From assembly GCF_001411555.2 (NCBI RefSeq), contig NC_049904.1, positions 28,099,370-28,163,369 of the forward strand: a stretch of DNA of 64,000 bases. Reading direction: 5' to 3'. The notes under the pieces were generated by a model. That model ran no database searches. It was not told the DNA's origin and saw only the letters and a program-made list of their open reading frames with translations. The number at the start of each line of letters is the position of its first letter. Position 1 is the stretch's first letter. Position numbers and translations under genes: made by a program. This DNA comes from Juglans regia. Taxonomy: Eukaryota > Streptophyta > Magnoliopsida > Fagales > Juglandaceae. Positions 34,915-47,420 of the stretch are shown here, piece after piece.

Positions 34915-35411
34915 ATGCATGTTAACATAGTTGGACAGGCGCAATATTCTCTTTGGAGCTGTAGTGAAGCAAATGTTTGTACATGCAGTGTACTCATGAT
35001 ATCAATCACGAGCAGCTCACGAAGAGAGAATGTTTTCTTTTGCATGTCGATGAAGGAAGTCGAGCAGCGTTGCATGCAGAGTGAAGAAATACTTGTATAT
35101 ATATGGTCGAACACGTACACTTGAATATATATATTTATATATATATATATATTTACTTGTCATCCTCTAAATCATACACCTTGTGATTTTGTCCATTTTG
35201 TTATTCTATTTAAACACACATCATTCTATTTAAACACATACATATTTATTTTTGTGTTGAAATACAATGACAAAAATGATAAATTGCATGTTGGTGTATC
35301 GTGTATGGAATGATAAGTAGCATTTCTCAATTTAAAATTTTAATAATTTAAATTAAATTTTACCATGTGGATGGTGTGTTGTGTAAAAGCTTCAAATAGC
35401 GCTTCATATTG

Positions 35412-35482
<71 letters not shown>

Positions 35483-35525
35483 TTGTCGAATTACTGATCA
35501 ATTTTTGTATCAGTCATTGTAACTA
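34915..35525. repeat. CRK 3'-flank duplicon D2, right piece
   Basis: Continues the match to D0 and D3 (GTTGGACAGGCGCAATATTC) but lacks the long inverted-repeat element found in both of those copies. Similarity fades after about 35500. (AT)n at 35415-35448 and (AC)12 at 35451-35474 lie here. A TACCGACTGGTACGG-type dispersed motif follows at about 35545-35610. Confidence 0.8.
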
Positions 35526-35972
35526 GAGTTTCAAATATCATGTCGTACCGACTGGTACGGCTGGTATTTACCGTGCCGGGTAGTGACCGATACATGAAAT
35601 GTATGCGTTTCATATTGGCTCATTGTAATTTTCACTCCAATTCTCACATCTGAAGATTATTTTCCTAACTCTTTTTAATCCCCTTAATTTTCTCAAGGAT
35701 TGAGAATCAAATCCATACTCACTTTTTTTTCCAGATCTTTGATTTGCCAATTTTTCTTCTCTGCTTTAGTGCATCTCAGAACTGCTCAAAAACAAAATTC
35801 GCCATGGTTTCTGTAAGCATTCTCTGACTAGTGTAATTGGAGATGCCATGTGTATAACATATCTCATCTTATTGATTACTAGGTTCTACATATATGATAC
35901 GAAAATGGACTATCGAAATTTCGGCTATTTTTCCTATTTAGATTGCTATCTTGATGGTACTGCCTTTTGTAG

Positions 35973-36360
35973 TGGTTACATGTCTCTAGAGTATGCTATG
36001 CATGGATGATATTCTGTGAAGTCTGAAATTTTTAGATTCAGAGTCTTGGTTCTAGAGATCATAAGTGGCAAGAAGAATCATTGTTTCTATCAATCAGAAC
36101 ATGTTGAGGACCTCTTGAGTTTTGTGAGTATTGGATTAATGTTTTGATTTTGAATTGCATCAAACAAATAATCATATGAGGTGGAGGCCTCGGAAACAAG
36201 GAAAAGGGGATCAACTATTTTGAAAGAATTAATGCAGGCTTAGAAGCAAGGGATAAACAGAACACCCTTGGAATTGCTGGATCCCACAGTGAGACATTCT
36301 TATTCAAGAAATGAAGTGATGGCTAACGGGTTATGATCTCTATTGTAGCCTTGTGTGTGG
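35973..36360 (+). pseudogene. CRK kinase fragment (last two exons of another CRK)
   Basis: A fragment after an AG acceptor reads GYMSLEYAMHG, a stop, then YSVKSEIFRFRVLVLEIIS, ending at a GTGAGT donor. It is 151 bp (35973-36123), exactly the size of exon 6 in CRK-II and CRK-III. A second piece from 36238 reads KQGINRTPLELLDPTVRHSY then SRNEVM, the start of exon 7, with a stop at its second codon. The ISGKKNHCFYQSEHVEDLL region differs from CRK-II and CRK-III, so it derives from another family member. Ectodomain and the rest of the kinase are absent. Confidence 0.8.
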
Positions 36361-36364
36361 CTAA

Positions 36365-37600
36365 CGGGCTAGTAGTTAGGACATGGACATAGGCTTTGTT
36401 ATGGGCTCACGGCCTGAATCTTTAGGGAGTTGGTATAATTTAAGCCCATGCGTTATATTAAAAGAAAATTGCTCGTGATCTCATCTCAGTCAGGAAAATG
36501 AGCATTGCTATACAACCTCCTTACTGTAGCACAACCTCCACACACCGCCTACGTATATATATATTTTTTTTCCAAAAAGTAAACATATGTTTTTAATCCA
36601 TTCAATTAATTTTTTTTTCATTTCCCCCCACCCACCCCGCTGCGTCCCCCTCTCCCTGCATTCCCCCTTCCCCCAAGCTTTCTCACCCCAATTACAAGTT
36701 CTCATCAATACGGTTTTGTCCCACAGCCTGCAGTGTTGCTTCTCACCGTTCATCTTCCAAACAGCGCCGTCTGTGGCCATCGACAATGGTCTGCTCCTTT
36801 TGGATTTGTGTTTTTCTCTCTTTCTCTCCATTTCGTTTCCCTTCTCTATTATGAAAATTTTGTTGTCAAAAGTGGTTTGTTTCGAAGAGGTCTATATACT
36901 TTGTTGTGAAAATTTTTTGGTTAAACTCAGTATGCCCAAATACTTGTAATATAAGTGGTGGTGATATTATCACACAACCAATGCCCAATATGAACAACGT
37001 GGTGATAAAAGGCAAAATCGTAATATAAACAAAAATTCATCTTAAAGTGCCCAATATCAGTGGTGGTGATAAAATACTAAATCGTAACACATCAGCTGGT
37101 CGATTATCTATCCAAATTAATGGTATCAAGATGTAAAAATCAAAGCAAATTTGAAACATTTAGAGGTCATTTTCACTTGAGTTGCATAGATGATAATTTA
37201 GAGGTCATTTTGAGTTGGTAAAGTTAATACATGCTGAAAGAAAATTAGATAAATAATGTATTTAATTGTAATATGCAATTTGTATTAAAGTGAGATCCTT
37301 GATGCATATGAAAAATATTTTTTAATGAAAAATTTTCGAATAGAACTGATTATATTGTTTGGGTAACTTAAATTTACATTTTTCCTGACAATATTAAAAT
37401 TAATGTTTGTCTTCATTTTAATCCAATGCATGATGATCAAGACCTAACTCCAACTTAGTGCCAATCAATTCAGCCTTCTTTGAGCCTTTTATTGAGTGCG
37501 AGAGATGCATGTAGGTTTGGTTGTTATCATAATAGTTATGGCTATGTTGATGGATTTGTTATGCTGATATTAATTTACTTGGTAATGGTTGAAATAACGT
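36365..37600. other. Spacer, no recognised gene
   Basis: Contains a pyrimidine-rich stretch (about 36610-36690) and a GAGCATTGCTATACAACC motif near 36498 resembling MITE ends of this window. Open frames here are low-complexity and unsupported. Confidence 0.5.
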
Positions 37601-37663
37601 GATGGGCAAAGAGGAAGATGGAAGGCCACCCAGGCCTTTTACATCGATTTCAGCTATCCAGAT

Positions 37664-39325
37664 ATGATACACATTGGTTATTTGAAAATGTCATGGTGTC
37701 ATATGTTGCAGCACTTAGTTAATCCATTGTTTATTTGTATATTATTGAGATATTATGGTCCAATAAATCCATACAACCCGTCATATATGATGCCTTCAAA
37801 TACATATCTAAATCCATATCCATACGCTTGGGGTATAGGCAGGTATCAGATTTTTACTATATTGATTTTTTTTAATGTGCGTGCAATTGAGTCTTTCTAA
37901 TATAGTGGGTAATTGCAGCATCTGGTGATGCTACCCTTTAGACCAACCATGCACTAACCTTCGTCAAGTAATCCGGAGGAGTTGAGACAAGGTCAAGATA
38001 CAGGTCAGGTAGTTCAATTTCACTCTTTTACTGGTTTTTTTTTTGTACATCCGTACTTTCTGAACTAACTAACACAAAGTGTAATTTCAGCATCCAGAGA
38101 TGCTGCCCTTTGTTACAACCGTGTCCTACCTTCAATCAAGTAATCTAGAGGAGTTTAGAGGGGTTCAAGATACATCACAGGTAGTACCTTTTCACGTTTT
38201 GACAAAGTTTTATTGTACGCTTGTACTACCGAGTCTTTCTAACATATTAGATAATTTTAGTATTCGGCTATGCACCATGTGGGCCAAGTAAGCCCTACCC
38301 ATATTGCACCATGCCAAGGAAGAGAGGGGCATATGGGAGTCCGAATTATGTGACAATTGGCCATGCAGGCAACGACAAGTACTATTCTAGCCACAGTAAT
38401 CTATCGAAGCCACGACCAACAAGTAAAAAGGATTGTAAGACGAATATAAATGCTCACTTGGTGAATGGGGTATGGGTGGTGACCATCGTTGATCTGCTTC
38501 ACAATCATAATACTGTCAGTCCACAAAAGTCTAGATCATTTAGATCTCACAAATGTTTAGATGAATACAGTCAGATGATGCTTGACTTGAATGACAGAGT
38601 GAGTATTTGGATGAATAAAAATTTTCAAGCACTAGTGACTGACATGGGGGGTTTGAGAATTTCGAATTTCAAGAAAAAGATTGTCGCAATGTTATTGACA
38701 AAGCTAGACACTTAAGACTGGGTAAAGGAGGTAGTGAATCACTAAATGACTATTTTAAGAAAATGAGGGAAATGAATGATGGCTTTTTGTCCGTTGTGGA
38801 TGTGGATGACGACAGCAGAGTAAGGAATGTGTTCTAGTGCAACACACGAAGTCGAGCAATGTATGAGTATTTAGGAGATGTTATCACGTTCGATACGACA
38901 TACCTAACAAATAGGTACGGGATGCCATTTGCTCCCTTTCTTGGTGTCAACCATTATGGACAATCCATATTGTTAGGGCAGACTTGATTTCAAGCGAGGA
39001 GACAAGTACTTTTGTGTGGTTGTTTGAAGCATGGTTGTAGTGCATGAATGGATAGGCACCCAAATCCATCGTAACAGACCAAGACCGAGCAATGAAAAGT
39101 GTTATTGCCATTGTATTCCCAAATAGTCGCCATAGATACTGTCTATGGCATATAAAAAGGAAATTGCCCTATAAATTGGGATCGCACTTGAAATTCAACA
39201 TAGGGTTGCAGACTTCCATTTAGAGTGCACTCTATGATACACAGAGTTGCAAAACATTTGAGGAAAAGTGGGGGCACCTACTTCATAAGTATGACCTTGC
39301 TAATAATGCATGGTTGCAGTGTATA
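37664..39325 (+). pseudogene. FAR1/FRS-like (MULE transposase-derived) gene remnant
   Basis: FAR1-related proteins are transcription factors domesticated from Mutator-like transposases. A Tyr/Pro/Asn-rich 5' part (37664-37850) precedes two duplicated 90-bp exons. The main part (from 38311) has KRGAYGSPNYVTIGHAG and KKDCKTNINAHLVNGVWVV, ending in a DLLHNHNTV FAR1-type DNA-binding segment. After a frameshift near 38705 the MULE transposase region reads DVITFDTTYLTNRYGMPFAP and later VTDQDRAMKSVIAIVF then RHRYCLWHI. Stops and frame changes are frequent beyond 38830. Similarity ends near 39325 at NNAWLQ, where GA-rich sequence takes over, so the SWIM zinc finger is missing. I cannot tell a domesticated gene from a transposon copy here, but it is dead either way. 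Confidence 0.78.
37919..38180 (+). repeat. Tandemly duplicated exon-intron unit in the FAR1-like remnant
   Basis: Two 90-bp exons, 37919-38008 and 38091-38180, each follow an AG and precede GTAGT. They encode related 30-residue peptides (ending LRQGQDTGQ and FRGVQDTSQ). The offset is 172 bp. The first has an in-frame TAA at codon 13. A third, shorter acceptor-like ATTTTAG lies near 38255-38260. Confidence 0.7.
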
Positions 39326-39364
39326 AGAGCAACAAAATTCAACCAAATTAGGGATCCTTATAAG

Positions 39365-39995
39365 GCTCAATGAGAGAGACAAAGAGCACGGTGAGAGAGC
39401 TAGAGGGCTCAATGAGAGAGAGAGAGAGGCTCGAACAATACAATGTAGAGAAGGAAGGAACACCACAAGTTGAAAACGGAAGGAAAGCCTCCTCTGGTTG
39501 AACGCCAAAAACCAAATCTGAAGTGGGGGGCTTCGGGTTTTGTCATTTGGGTAAGGGAGATGGGGAGGAGCTTGCGCAGAGAAGGGAGAGTGAGGGTGGG
39601 GGTGCTGCGTAGAGAAAGGGTGTTTTGTATGGGTGAGGGAGATGGGGAGTGGTTGCGTAGAGAAGGGAGAATGAGGGTGGGGGTGCTATGCAGAGAAGGG
39701 AGACTGGTTGTGGGGTTTGATCTAGGTGAGGGAGAAGGGAAGGGGCTGCACAAAGAAGGGAGAGTGAGGGCTTCGGTGGTCTTCGGTTGGGTGGTGGTGC
39801 TGCGTAGAGAAGACAGAGTGGGTGGGGTTGGGAGGGTGAGGATTGACGGCTTCAATTGAGGTTTTCGTTTGGGAGGGATTGCGTAGAGCAAAGAAGGGGG
39901 AGCGAGGTCTTTGTCTGGGAGAGGCAGAGTAGAGAAGGGAGAGTGAGGTCTTCATTTGGGAGGGGCTGCACAGAGAAGGGAGTGAGGGAGAAAGG
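39365..39995. repeat. GA-rich region with degenerate GCGTAGAGAAGGGAGAGTGAGG repeats
   Basis: A core close to TAGAGAAGGGAGAGTGAG recurs at least seven times (for example near 39575, 39615, 39657, 39691, 39755, 39806 and 39931). The open frames on both strands here are products of low complexity. Confidence 0.65.
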
Positions 39996-40307
39996 CAGAT
40001 CGTGACGTGGCGATGAACCAGGTTGATGAGTAGGCTAGTGTGTGGTGTGTGATAGGTAGACCAGAGGTTGAGTAGAATTTTTGTAGGAAAGTTTTCCTCT
40101 TATGAGGCCTAATATCCTCAAAATTAGTTCCACGACTTAGTGCCCTTTACGTGACTACATGGACGGAGTACTCTTGAACTGATATTTACAAGTAATAATT
40201 ATGGAGTACGTAAGTATCGTTTTATTCCATTTTTAAAAGAATTAGTAAAATATAAAATTTATGTAAAAAAATTAATTTTTTAATAATAAATTTATTAGTT
40301 GTCCTTT

Positions 40308-42050
40308 CTTAAACCCAAGAGGTACTTGGGTTTATCATATCTTGGAACGAAGAAAAAAAGAGCTGAAAACTCATAATGCCTTCACTAATACGAGTTAGGT
40401 TGTCCCCTTTTCACGCCCTAGGTTTTCTAGAAGCACGTACATGAGCAAAATAGGGGCAAAACTACGTACACATTCCCCAAAACTTGAAGGGTCCGAAATT
40501 ATATTTTATTTTTTCGTGATATATAAGTAGAACAATGTTACGGACACAGCTGACAGCTCTCGCTTAGAATTACCGCTAATTATTTTGTTGTTTTTTTTTT
40601 ACATATATTTTTTAATATTTTTTTAAAACATATTATAATATTATTAAAAAATATTTTCTTAATTACAAAATAAAAATTAAAAAAATACAAACACATGAAC
40701 AATTGCAGCGGTAGCTGTGGGTGTAGCATTATTGATTTAAACAAGGCAAAACGAAGAACACGTTGCCGGTAAACAACGTGAACAACATTGAAAACGATGA
40801 TAAGATGAATTCGCTAAAGGTGATAAGATAAGATTTTCGGTCTTTGTCGATTTTGGTTAGACAAGACGACCTAAAGGTGATACTTTAATTCCTTTCGTGG
40901 TGAATGTGTAAATGCATAAATTCATTTTCATGTTTTTTGTATAGTCATTTTCATGAATTTTTTTTAATTTTATTTTATATCGTTTTCATAAAATATGGAC
41001 GTTTTAGCTACGAAGAGATAATATACGAATAAATCTCATATAAAAATTTATTTTATTATAAAAATAATTTTATAATTTAATGTAACATATTAAGACATAT
41101 CAGTTTGTAAATTTATTTTTATGAATCTTTTTGTGACGTCCCGTTTGAATACAAAAAAAATTTCATCTCATCTCATCTTATTATTACAACATTTTTCAAA
41201 TTTCTACAAAAAATATAAAGAACATGCTAATATGCCGTTTGAGTTTGCCTCCTCATTTTGACCGCTTATGTATTTAATTTTTTTTAACGATTAATGAAGT
41301 AATTTTTCAAAAATATCAAAAAATATTAAAACATGTAAATAAAATAAAATTAAGAAAAAGATAACTTTCAACTGTTAAAGCTGGGCGGCACACTAGCATG
41401 ACTCAAAATATAATAAACAATTCAACTTTTTCAAATCTCAAAATAATAATAATATTAAAAAATAATATTCTAACAATATTTTATTCAACTTTCAACTTTT
41501 ATCTAAAACTATCTCATCTCAGTATTAAAAAATATTTCTCTTTATAAAATCTTTCTAAGATTAAAATTTGTCTAAGGTATTAAACGATGATGTTTATCAC
41601 ATTTATAAAGGTGTTTGTGTCCGGTCATTATCAATGAAAGTGTGTGGGAATTATGTCTGTTTTCAAGTCTTCCAAACTCTCCAATATATTGTTCACACAA
41701 GACGTTGATCCATCCACCGCTCAGTGCGTCTGATTAATCCAAAAGTATTCCGAGTGTGGAAATTGGAAAAAGTGAAATTCGGCAATCAAAGGAAGTATAA
41801 AAAAGTAGTAGCCATGCCAATTTCCAAAACCCTCACCAATATAAAAGCTGCTCGATCATGATCATGATGTCTTTAAAAACATTAGTATTGGCCGAGGAGA
41901 AAGGATATCATTATTATTCTATAACAATTTGTTTACATTATATAATAAAATTATATTCTTTTAATATTATTTTTAATTTGAAAGTTTGAATATAATAAAA
42001 ATATTATTATATTTGAAATTGTGTGTAAATTATTAACAGGTTGTAAGTCA
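40308..42050. repeat. CRK far-upstream duplicon U3
   Basis: Matches the U2 pieces upstream of CRK-II. It keeps the unoccupied CACTA target near 40400-40425 and the segments AAGGTGTTTGTGTCCGGTCA and AATCCAAAAGTATTCCGAGT (41605-41760). No gene is seen. The Gypsy element separates it from CRK-III. Confidence 0.8.
40534..40730. mobile_element. Small MITE candidate (197 bp)
   Basis: Ends AATGTTACGGACACAGCT and, inverted, AGCTGTGGGTGTAGCATT are imperfect inverted repeats with an AT-rich interior. It belongs to the ATGCTACA-type family seen at 6455-7185. No clear target duplication. Confidence 0.5.
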
Positions 42051-42470
42051 ATTAAACTGAGTCAATTTACACGTTTCGTTAATGCCCTTTACATTAATGG
42101 ACCTCCACTTTTCGATTGTCCCTGCTTTTTCTTTTTTCTTTTTTTTATTTTTCTTGCTTTTTGAGTCTCTTTGCTCATCTTTCCATCAATAATCGCCACT
42201 CCAGTTGACTCCAGTTCCCCCGCATTCTTTAGCACATGCCATCATCCTATCCTATTATTAAACAGCAATTGCACTTTAAATCTATTGATTCTTAAGAGTG
42301 TACGTATACCCATCTTCCGATCTCCAACTATTGATGTGGTTAAGAAACAAGAGACATGAGCCAGCTCGATCGTTCCTCCATTTCTCCTTTGATTTTCATT
42401 CCTTTTTAGTTTACAATCTACATGTATTGGCTAATCTTCTATCTTTGATTTGAGTACTGTTCTAGAAAAC
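42051..42470. other. Spacer left of the Gypsy element
   Basis: No gene recognised; one short open frame (42171-42359) has no visible domain. Confidence 0.5.
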
Positions 42471-43149
42471 TGAGGGAAGTAATCCCCAGGGTCAGGCTGG
42501 GGGACTAGGCCTGGGGCCCGAGTACAAGGGTTTGGTTGGGCTGGGCTAGGCTGGGCCAGGAAAGGAAGTGATCAAGCAAAGCACGTCGACAACAAGACGA
42601 AAGGCAGGACTATCTGATACAATTACCGGTCGACATTCAGGGACATCCACTGTCCCTGAACCCTGGCATCCGAATAGGTAAGAGAGATGGACGTACCTGA
42701 TCGGAACCACGCTGCATTTAATGGGACGGAGATGGGCACGCCACGATAGGGAGCCACGCCGCATTTAATGCATCCCAAGGCTCAGCACGTAACGACGTGC
42801 CTCCTGGGGTGTCAGTGATAGCCGCAATCAGGTCTGGCAAGTTTGTTGCACAGCAGGGAGTTGGTAGGGACACATGACTCCAGTACGGAGCAACACACCC
42901 ACCACCTCCACCTCTAGCATCGCCTCGGTGAGGTATAAATACCTACTCTCCCAACTAGAGAAGGGGTTCAGACTCTCTTACTCCACCACATTATTCTCTC
43001 TGATTGAATGCTTCTCTCTTTCACTTTATTTCAACAACTGACTTAGGCATTGGACGTACAACTGCACCTCAAGTCCCCACTCTCTATCTCAACAGATCCA
43101 AACTAAGCTCAGTAGCGTGGAGTTGCCCAGGCTGTGAAACACGACATCA
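42471..43149 (+). repeat. 5' LTR of the Gypsy element
   Basis: Starts TGAGGGAAGTAATCCC and ends ACGACATCA. TATAAATA at 42934-42941 is a likely core promoter. It aligns along its length with the 3' LTR but with many substitutions, so the element is fairly old. Confidence 0.88.
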
Positions 43150-43299
43150 AGTGTGGCGCCATCTTGTAGGATATCTTTCTTTTCTATAGTAGCATGTCCT
43201 TTGCTTGCTGGCAACAACACACACCCAAGCCTCACATCTAGAATAGGTGTTAGTGGATCTGCAAAGACCCGAACGGACCATCCAGGTTGGAACCAAAAT

Positions 43300-46200
43300 G
43301 GCTCCTGATCGAGTACCAAGACGTGTTTCCCTAGAGCCATGAAGAAATGCTCGAAATCGACACAGTTTTCATCGACCATCGCCTGATCGTGGATCCCAAG
43401 GCTAGGAAGGTCAAGCAAAAGCGTTGCAGTTTTAGTGCAGAGAAGTACTTATCCATCGTTGAGGAAGTGGACCGCCACCGAGCTGCGGGGTTCATCAAGG
43501 AAGCCCACTATTCCGAATGACTTTCTAATGTGGTCCTGGTAAAGAAGGCAAGTGAGAAGTGAAAAATGTGTGTTGACTTCACCGACCTAAACAAGGCCCG
43601 CCCGAAAAATAGCTTCCCACTAACGCACATAGACCTAATAGTGGATTCGACTGTCGGACACCCCCAGCTCATTTTCATGGATGCATACTTGAGGTAAAAT
43701 CAGATCAAGATGAACTCGGACAATGAGGAGAAGATAGCCTTCATCATTGACCGATGACTCTACTGTTACAAAGCTATACCTTTCAATCTAAAGAATGTTG
43801 GCGTGACTTATCAACGACTGGATAGCATGATGTTCAAGGAGCAAATTGGACGGAACTTGGAGGTATATGCAGATGACCTCTTGGTCAAAAGCTGAAAGCC
43901 CGAGCAGGACGTCGCCGACCTTCAGGAAGCTTTCGTAGTAATGAAGCTCAACCCGTTGAAATGTGCCTTCGACGTTGAGTGGGGAAAGTTCTTGGGCTTC
44001 ATGGTCTTGGAGTGAGGAATTAAGGCCAGTCCCGAAAAGGTTTAGCTGATAATAAGTATGTCGTTGCCGCGGACAATTCACGCGGTCCAGAGATTTGCAG
44101 GGATAGTGGCTACCCTAAACCGTTATATCGCAAGGTCAACCGACCAAACCCTTCCCTTCTTCAAGGTCCTCAGGAAGGCGCAAGAGTGGGATGCTAAGTG
44201 TGACCGGGCGTTCGGTGAGCTGAAGGAGTATTTAGCCCATCCACCACTTCTCGGCCAAACTAAGCCAAGGCAAAGCTTGACTGTATACCTGACAATGACC
44301 TCGAATGTCGTGTCTGTTGTCATAGTCTGCAGCAAGAGAGGGGGGCAACGACGTGTCTACTACATGAGCCATGCTTTTTGAGGAGCCGAGCTTAGATACC
44401 TCCGAATAGAAATGTTGGCCTTTGCATTAGTCATTGCCGCAAGGCGGTTGAGGCCATTCTTCCAAACCCACCCAATGAAGGTGCTCACTATTGTTCCCTT
44501 CATAGAAATACTACAGAAACCCGATGTGTTTGGCCGAATGACGAACTGGACGATTGAATTGAGCAAGTTCGACATTGAGTACCTCCCTCGCACGACAATC
44601 AAGGGGTAAGTGCAAGCAAATTTCATAGTCGAATTCTCGGACTTCCCCGAAGAGACGCCTATCACACCCCAAGGCAAGCCCTAGCAGGTCTACGTCGACT
44701 GCTATTCCTGCTAGGCTAGGGTGTGTAGTGGTGCACATCATCACAGAGCTTGGGGAGGAGCACAATTACGCAATCAAACTTGACTTCAAGACTACCAACA
44801 ACCAAGGCGAGTACGAGGCATTAATGGCGGGAATTTCGGTAGCCAAGCCGCTAGGAGCCACCGAGATTGAGGTGAGAGCCAACTCGCAGGTGGTAGTCGG
44901 TCAAGTAACGGGAAAGTTCGCCATGAAAGGGTCAAAACAGAAGAAGTATCTTTAGAAGGTGGAGGAGGAGCGTAACCTTTTCAAGTATTTCCACATTTAG
45001 TGGATCCCAAGGGGGGAGAACCACAAAGAAGACCGCTCGGCAAAGGCCGCCTCGTGCCAGGAGGAGGCCCCAGTTCTAGATTGCATTATAGCTCTAACGA
45101 TTGACAAGCCAGCTATTGGGATCAGTGTATGCATTGTCCAGCCATCACGTCGGAGTGCGCAGTCGATATTATAAAGTACCTCGGTGAAGGCTTGGCCGCC
45201 TAGCACGAAAGAATGAAAATAAAGCGGCACGTTTCACGTTGTTGGAAGGAGTCCTGTATAGGAGAAGCTTCTCTGAGCCCTTCCTAAGTTGCATCTCGCC
45301 TTAGGAAGCCCAGTACGTCCTAGTCGAGATATACGAAGGAATTTGTAAAAATCACTCTGAGGGCTCTGGCAGCCAGGGTCACACAGGCGGGGGACTATTG
45401 GCCCTACTCCCTCTAGGATGCAGAGAATTTCATGAAGAAAAGACCCAGGTGCCAAAAACATGCGCTCGTTCCCTACTGCCCGCCAGAAGAAATGACATCC
45501 ATCATGCCCCCTTGGCCCTTTGCACAATGGGGCCTCGACCTTATCGGCCCGTTTCCCGGGGGCAAGAGAGGAGTGAAGTTTGTAGTAGTAGCAATCAATT
45601 ACTTCAAAAAATGGGTGGAAGCATAAGCATTGGCAACCCTCACGGCCCAAGCTATCACGAAATTCTCTGGAAATTCGTAGTCGGTCTGTTCGACATTCCT
45701 CAGAGCCTCATATCAGACACCGACAGACAGTTCGACTACTCGCACTACTGGGAGTGGTGTGCCGAATATCCTTGTATTCATCTTCGGGGCACCTAAAAGC
45801 CAATGGACAGGCAGAGGCGACCAAAAGAACCTTGCTGAATATCCTGGAGAATAAGCTGAGGAACTAGATGTGGAGATTGATCGAGGAACTCCCCAATATA
45901 TTATGGGCATACCGAACGTCCTTGAAGACCCCCAAGGGAGAAACACCTTTCGCACCTTTCTATGAGACCAAAGCAGTGATCCCAATGGATGTGGGAATGC
46001 CAATGTACTGAGTTCAACACTTTAACCCCAAATCACAATGAAGAAGGATTAAAAGAAACCCTAGACCTCCCAAAAGAATCAGCAAGTCAAATGATGAACA
46101 ACAAAAAGAAAGTCGAACAGTACTTTAACAAATGAGTCCGACCTCGTGCCATCAAGGTAGGAGAATTGGTCTTGAAGAAGATGGGGGTCACACCTAGGAA
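43300..46200 (+). pseudogene. Gypsy pol: reverse transcriptase, RNase H and integrase remnants
   Basis: Reverse transcriptase begins near 43340 and shows VDFTDLNKARPKNSFPLTHI and the catalytic YADDLLVKS near 43868. The RT-attached RNase H region follows (44058-44610). A second, plant-type archaeal-like RNase H lies near 44728-44955 (TTNNQGEYEALMAGISVAK). Integrase fragments run from 45432 (PPWPFAQWGLDLIGPFPGGK) to about 46195 (VRPRAIKVGELVLKKMG). Dozens of stops, many of the TGG-to-TAG or CAA-to-TAA type expected from cytosine deamination, break the frame. The extra RNase H supports a Tat lineage. Confidence 0.88.
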
Positions 46201-46407
46201 GAAGGAAAGCTAGGTCCCCGATGGGAATGACCCTTTGGGGTGACGAAAGCAAAAGGCCAGGCTCCTATTGTCTGAAGGACTAGGAAGGGCGCTCTGGCAG
46301 TGCGTGATGGGATCCCCCGGTCTTGCTCCTTGTGGACCCCCAAGTAGGCAGAACTGGGACCTCGGGGTGCACAAGACACGCGCGCTGGCGTCCCCTGGCC
46401 TCGCTCC

Positions 46408-47377
46408 TCAAAGCGTTGTGGGAAGAGGGGGCCTAGTTCCTCTAGCTCCGTTTCGGGATGAGCACTCTCTGCTCTTGGACACCTTAAAGTCATCTCGGGT
46501 AGCCCAACCTACCTCGTCATGAGCCACCTTTGGCCATTTCCACTTGTTTCTGGTCATAGGAGAACTTAAGTGACGCTTCTGACCCGAGGGCGATGAGGGG
46601 TCCCTCTGGATGTCCTTCCCAAGCACGTACGAGTGGTCGGGAGAGGTCAAATAGCTCTTGATATTGACATCAGACAGCAACTCATTGGTCTCTGTGTCAT
46701 AAGGGTGGGCCGATACCCAGAATAATAACACTGTCGTTAAATTGGCCTCCTCCCTCTAGGACAAGTCGACGAACAGGCTCTTGGTTAGGGGGACGTCCGA
46801 CCAAACGGCTTGAACGAGAAACTCTTCATGGTCTTTGTCTCACTTGGGGTACTCCCATCTCAAGCCTGGAAAAAAAAAAAAAAAAAGGACACTTTTGAAG
46901 CCAATCCTTGATATGGGAACGCCACGACTCGAGGCTGGTGATGTGCCTCCAGATCGTGCATGCCTAATAGCAGCACAAACTCCTGTCCAAGCTCAACACT
47001 CGGTACACTGACAAGAACTTTCGAGCTGTCAAGTCGGGATACTGCTCCGAACCAGTGTTGAGTTGCCTTTGATAAATAATGCAATTGGCCAGTTGCCAAA
47101 CTCTCGGGCCCCACCCAATAGATTTAGAACATCGCAAATGAGGTGGCAGAATGGGAGGCGAAGCTGATTTGCAAAAAGAATGGGTATGGCGCCAGACGGC
47201 CTGCCATCCCGTCAACATCCATGGCAGGCACGCGATGCCTTGGAACCTCCAACACCACCTACGCAAGGATATTACACTTGCCTTGAATGCCCGAAGGTCC
47301 TCAGGGGAGACCGAAAACTCCCGGCTTTTCCCGACAAAGCACAAAGGCTTGTCACTTAAGAAACTCTTTGGGGCCAT
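46408..47377 (-). pseudogene. Antisense ORF (aORF) of the Gypsy element, decayed
   Basis: On the minus strand, a frame starting MAPKSFLSDKPLCFVGKSRE at 47377 runs to 46964. Similar-quality coding continues in a further frame to 46408. That part reads DKDHEEFLVQAVWSDVPLTK and LLFWVSAHPYDTETNELLSD, broken only by two stop codons near 46830 and 46760. The amino-acid texture is that of a real protein, not the complement of pol. Its function is unknown to me. Antisense frames at this place have been described in Tat-lineage elements. Confidence 0.55.
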
Positions 47378-47420
47378 CGAAGCGACAAAATAAGACGGCG
47401 TGAACGATGAGGGGAAGATA

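Noticed and set aside
36508..36949. Frames of 107 and 120 codons on opposite strands
   Set aside because: Pyrimidine-rich low complexity, no recognisable domain.
39409..39955. Long open frames on both strands, Ser/Pro/Thr-rich one way and Arg/Gly/Glu-rich the other
   Set aside because: Product of degenerate GA-rich repeats; no domain or splice support.
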